The notes beneath the pieces were generated by a model. The model saw only the letters and a list, made by a program, of their open reading frames with translations, made no database searches and had not been told where the DNA came from. From Verrucomicrobiales bacterium (lineage in GTDB: Bacteria > Verrucomicrobiota > Verrucomicrobiia > Verrucomicrobiales > DEV007): a stretch of 64,000 bases of DNA. Positions 63,120 through 64,000 of this stretch are shown piece after piece. The position numbers and the translations under genes are program-made. The stretch lies in contig DUBC01000007.1 in the NCBI GenBank assembly GCA_012960505.1, forward strand, positions 186,001 through 250,000, read 5' to 3'. Numbering within the stretch: position 1 is the first letter of the stretch; every line of letters starts with the position of its first letter.

Positions 63120-64000
63120 TTCTTAAAATTACTGCCGGATCCTTTAAGGCCCCCTTAACTGCAGGTATCCATGCTGCCCCACAGGCGAGTAAAATTGGAA
63201 CACAAGTTAATACAAGCATGTTGCTTGGATCCATGAATATAGAGACAAAGATTGCATTACCCCAAAAAACAGGAACTAAAACAAATGATACAGCAAAGGC
63301 ACACAGCGTGCCTGCGATACCCATTAGCATGGCTCTCGAGATGATAAGTAAAATTAAATTGGATCCACCGAATCCCATTGCTCCTAATATCCCAATTTCA
63401 ACGGACCTGCTAGCGACATTTGAAAACGTTAAATATGAAATCCATCCGATGCTTAAGGCTGCAATTATTAGAACAAATAGTTTCGCAGTTAATGACTGAT
63501 TAACAATTAACTCCTTTTGACTGATAGCAAAATTCTGTATCTGCTTTTCGCCGGTCCTCTTTACCTTGTTTCGTGCCTCTGCTCTTGCTAAGGCCTTACT
63601 TTCCTTTTCTATAATTTTTGTATTTGGCAATATTTGAGCAATTTCCTTCTTTATGTCTCCGAGACGATCTATTGATTCGCAATTGCACTCCAAAGCAAGG
63701 ATGCCATTTATTAGGGAGGGCTTTTCTAGAAGTTCTTGAACCGTAGACAATGCCATCCACGCTGTAATATCATCAACGGTTCCCCGACTAGGGTGTGTCG
63801 CAGTAATCCTAAATTCTTTTCCCATGAATTTAATAATGTCACTCGGTTTGAGGTCATATTTATTATGCAATTCATGTCCTAAGACTATGTCTCCAATTTT
63901 GACTGGATCGATTAATGTTTTTTTCCTGTTTTCACCTCTAAACGCAATAGGAACCTCACCCCTGACCCCAATTAGTAAAACAGATTGATCCTTCTCTTCC
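63112..64000 (-). CDS. ABC transporter permease, FtsX/MacB type, 5' end cut by window edge
   Basis: The frame is open from 63999 to the stop at 63112, so the N-terminus lies beyond the window; the in-frame TTG at 63870 is not the start. The visible 295 residues include the end of a MacB-like periplasmic domain (VLLIGVRGEVPIAFRGE, VKIGDIVLGHEL, KEFRITATHPSRGTVDD) and an FtsX domain with three to four helices (about the last 140 residues; SVEIGILGAMGFGGSNLIL coupling motif). It should pair with the ATPase that overlaps it by eight bases. Confidence 0.88.
   Translation of the reverse strand, partial: EEKDQSVLLIGVRGEVPIAFRGENRKKTLIDPVKIGDIVLGHELHNKYDLKPSDIIKFMGKEFRITATHPSRGTVDDITAWMALSTVQELLEKPSLINGILALECNCESIDRLGDIKKEIAQILPNTKIIEKESKALARAEARNKVKRTGEKQIQNFAISQKELIVNQSLTAKLFVLIIAALSIGWISYLTFSNVASRSVEIGILGAMGFGGSNLILLIISRAMLMGIAGTLCAFAVSFVLVPVFWGNAIFVSIFMDPSNMLVLTCVPILLACGAAWIPAVKGALKDPAVILRNE

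Overview
The window looks like a chromosomal piece of a Gram-negative, menaquinone-using bacterium, most likely a marine or freshwater Verrucomicrobiota (moderately sure; a planctomycete relative is the main alternative). Reasons: large secreted proteins built from lamin-tail/CotH, LamG, FG-GAP/UnbV and PQQ-propeller modules, a Tat-signal protein, a TonB-dependent receptor, MacB/FtsX-type ABC systems and a bacterial GlnRS. There is no rRNA, CRISPR array or recognisable IS element; one intact tRNA gene is present.

Layout. (a) 1-14.7 kb: loosely packed, GC-richer DNA with large secreted proteins: a PQQ propeller protein cut by the left edge, a 1476-residue CotH/lamin-tail protein, a LamG-TSP3-LamG protein, a 1208-residue FG-GAP/UnbV lipoprotein, a DUF6717-like protein and a Tat-signal protein of unknown function. 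The Tat gene lies between an intact tRNA-Arg(CCG) gene (14820-14891) and a 52-bp direct repeat of that tRNA's 3' part (12838-12889), the layout left by site-specific integration. (b) From 15 kb on: compact, AT-rich DNA with many 1-20 bp gene overlaps. It holds proB-proA, mnmH, a FabF-type ketosynthase and a seven-gene menaquinone operon menF-D-H-B-A-C-E. (c) 26.4-40.1 kb: a TonB receptor and a minus-strand block that is the most interesting part: HemN-like radical SAM protein, chorismate-lyase-like protein, halogenase-like flavoenzyme, then hotdog thioesterase, small EamA-like membrane protein, aryl-CoA-ligase-like enzyme, ABC ATPase, FtsX permease and a secreted protein. The last four are tied together by 1-4 bp overlaps. 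I read this as a candidate pathway that makes an aromatic compound from chorismate, loads it onto CoA, modifies it and exports it. (d) 40.2-58.4 kb: housekeeping genes (UDG, gyrA, gyrB, nadA, leuB, trpF, uvrA, glnS), a MauE-like membrane protein without an ATG start, a degenerate receiver protein, an aldolase/SDR fusion and a GNAT. (e) 58.4-64 kb: molybdate operon with an unusual double-domain binding protein, MoeB- and MoaD-like proteins, and a MacB-like ATPase and permease; the permease is cut by the right edge.

How the genes fit together: three chorismate-using branches fall in one window (MenF to menaquinone, the UbiC-like protein to a hydroxybenzoate, and TrpF in tryptophan synthesis). 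The men operon lacks a DHNA-CoA thioesterase and the final methyltransferase here; the hotdog protein at 35.1 kb could supply the first but fits the aromatic cluster better. Functions are read from motifs and context only; no database search was run.
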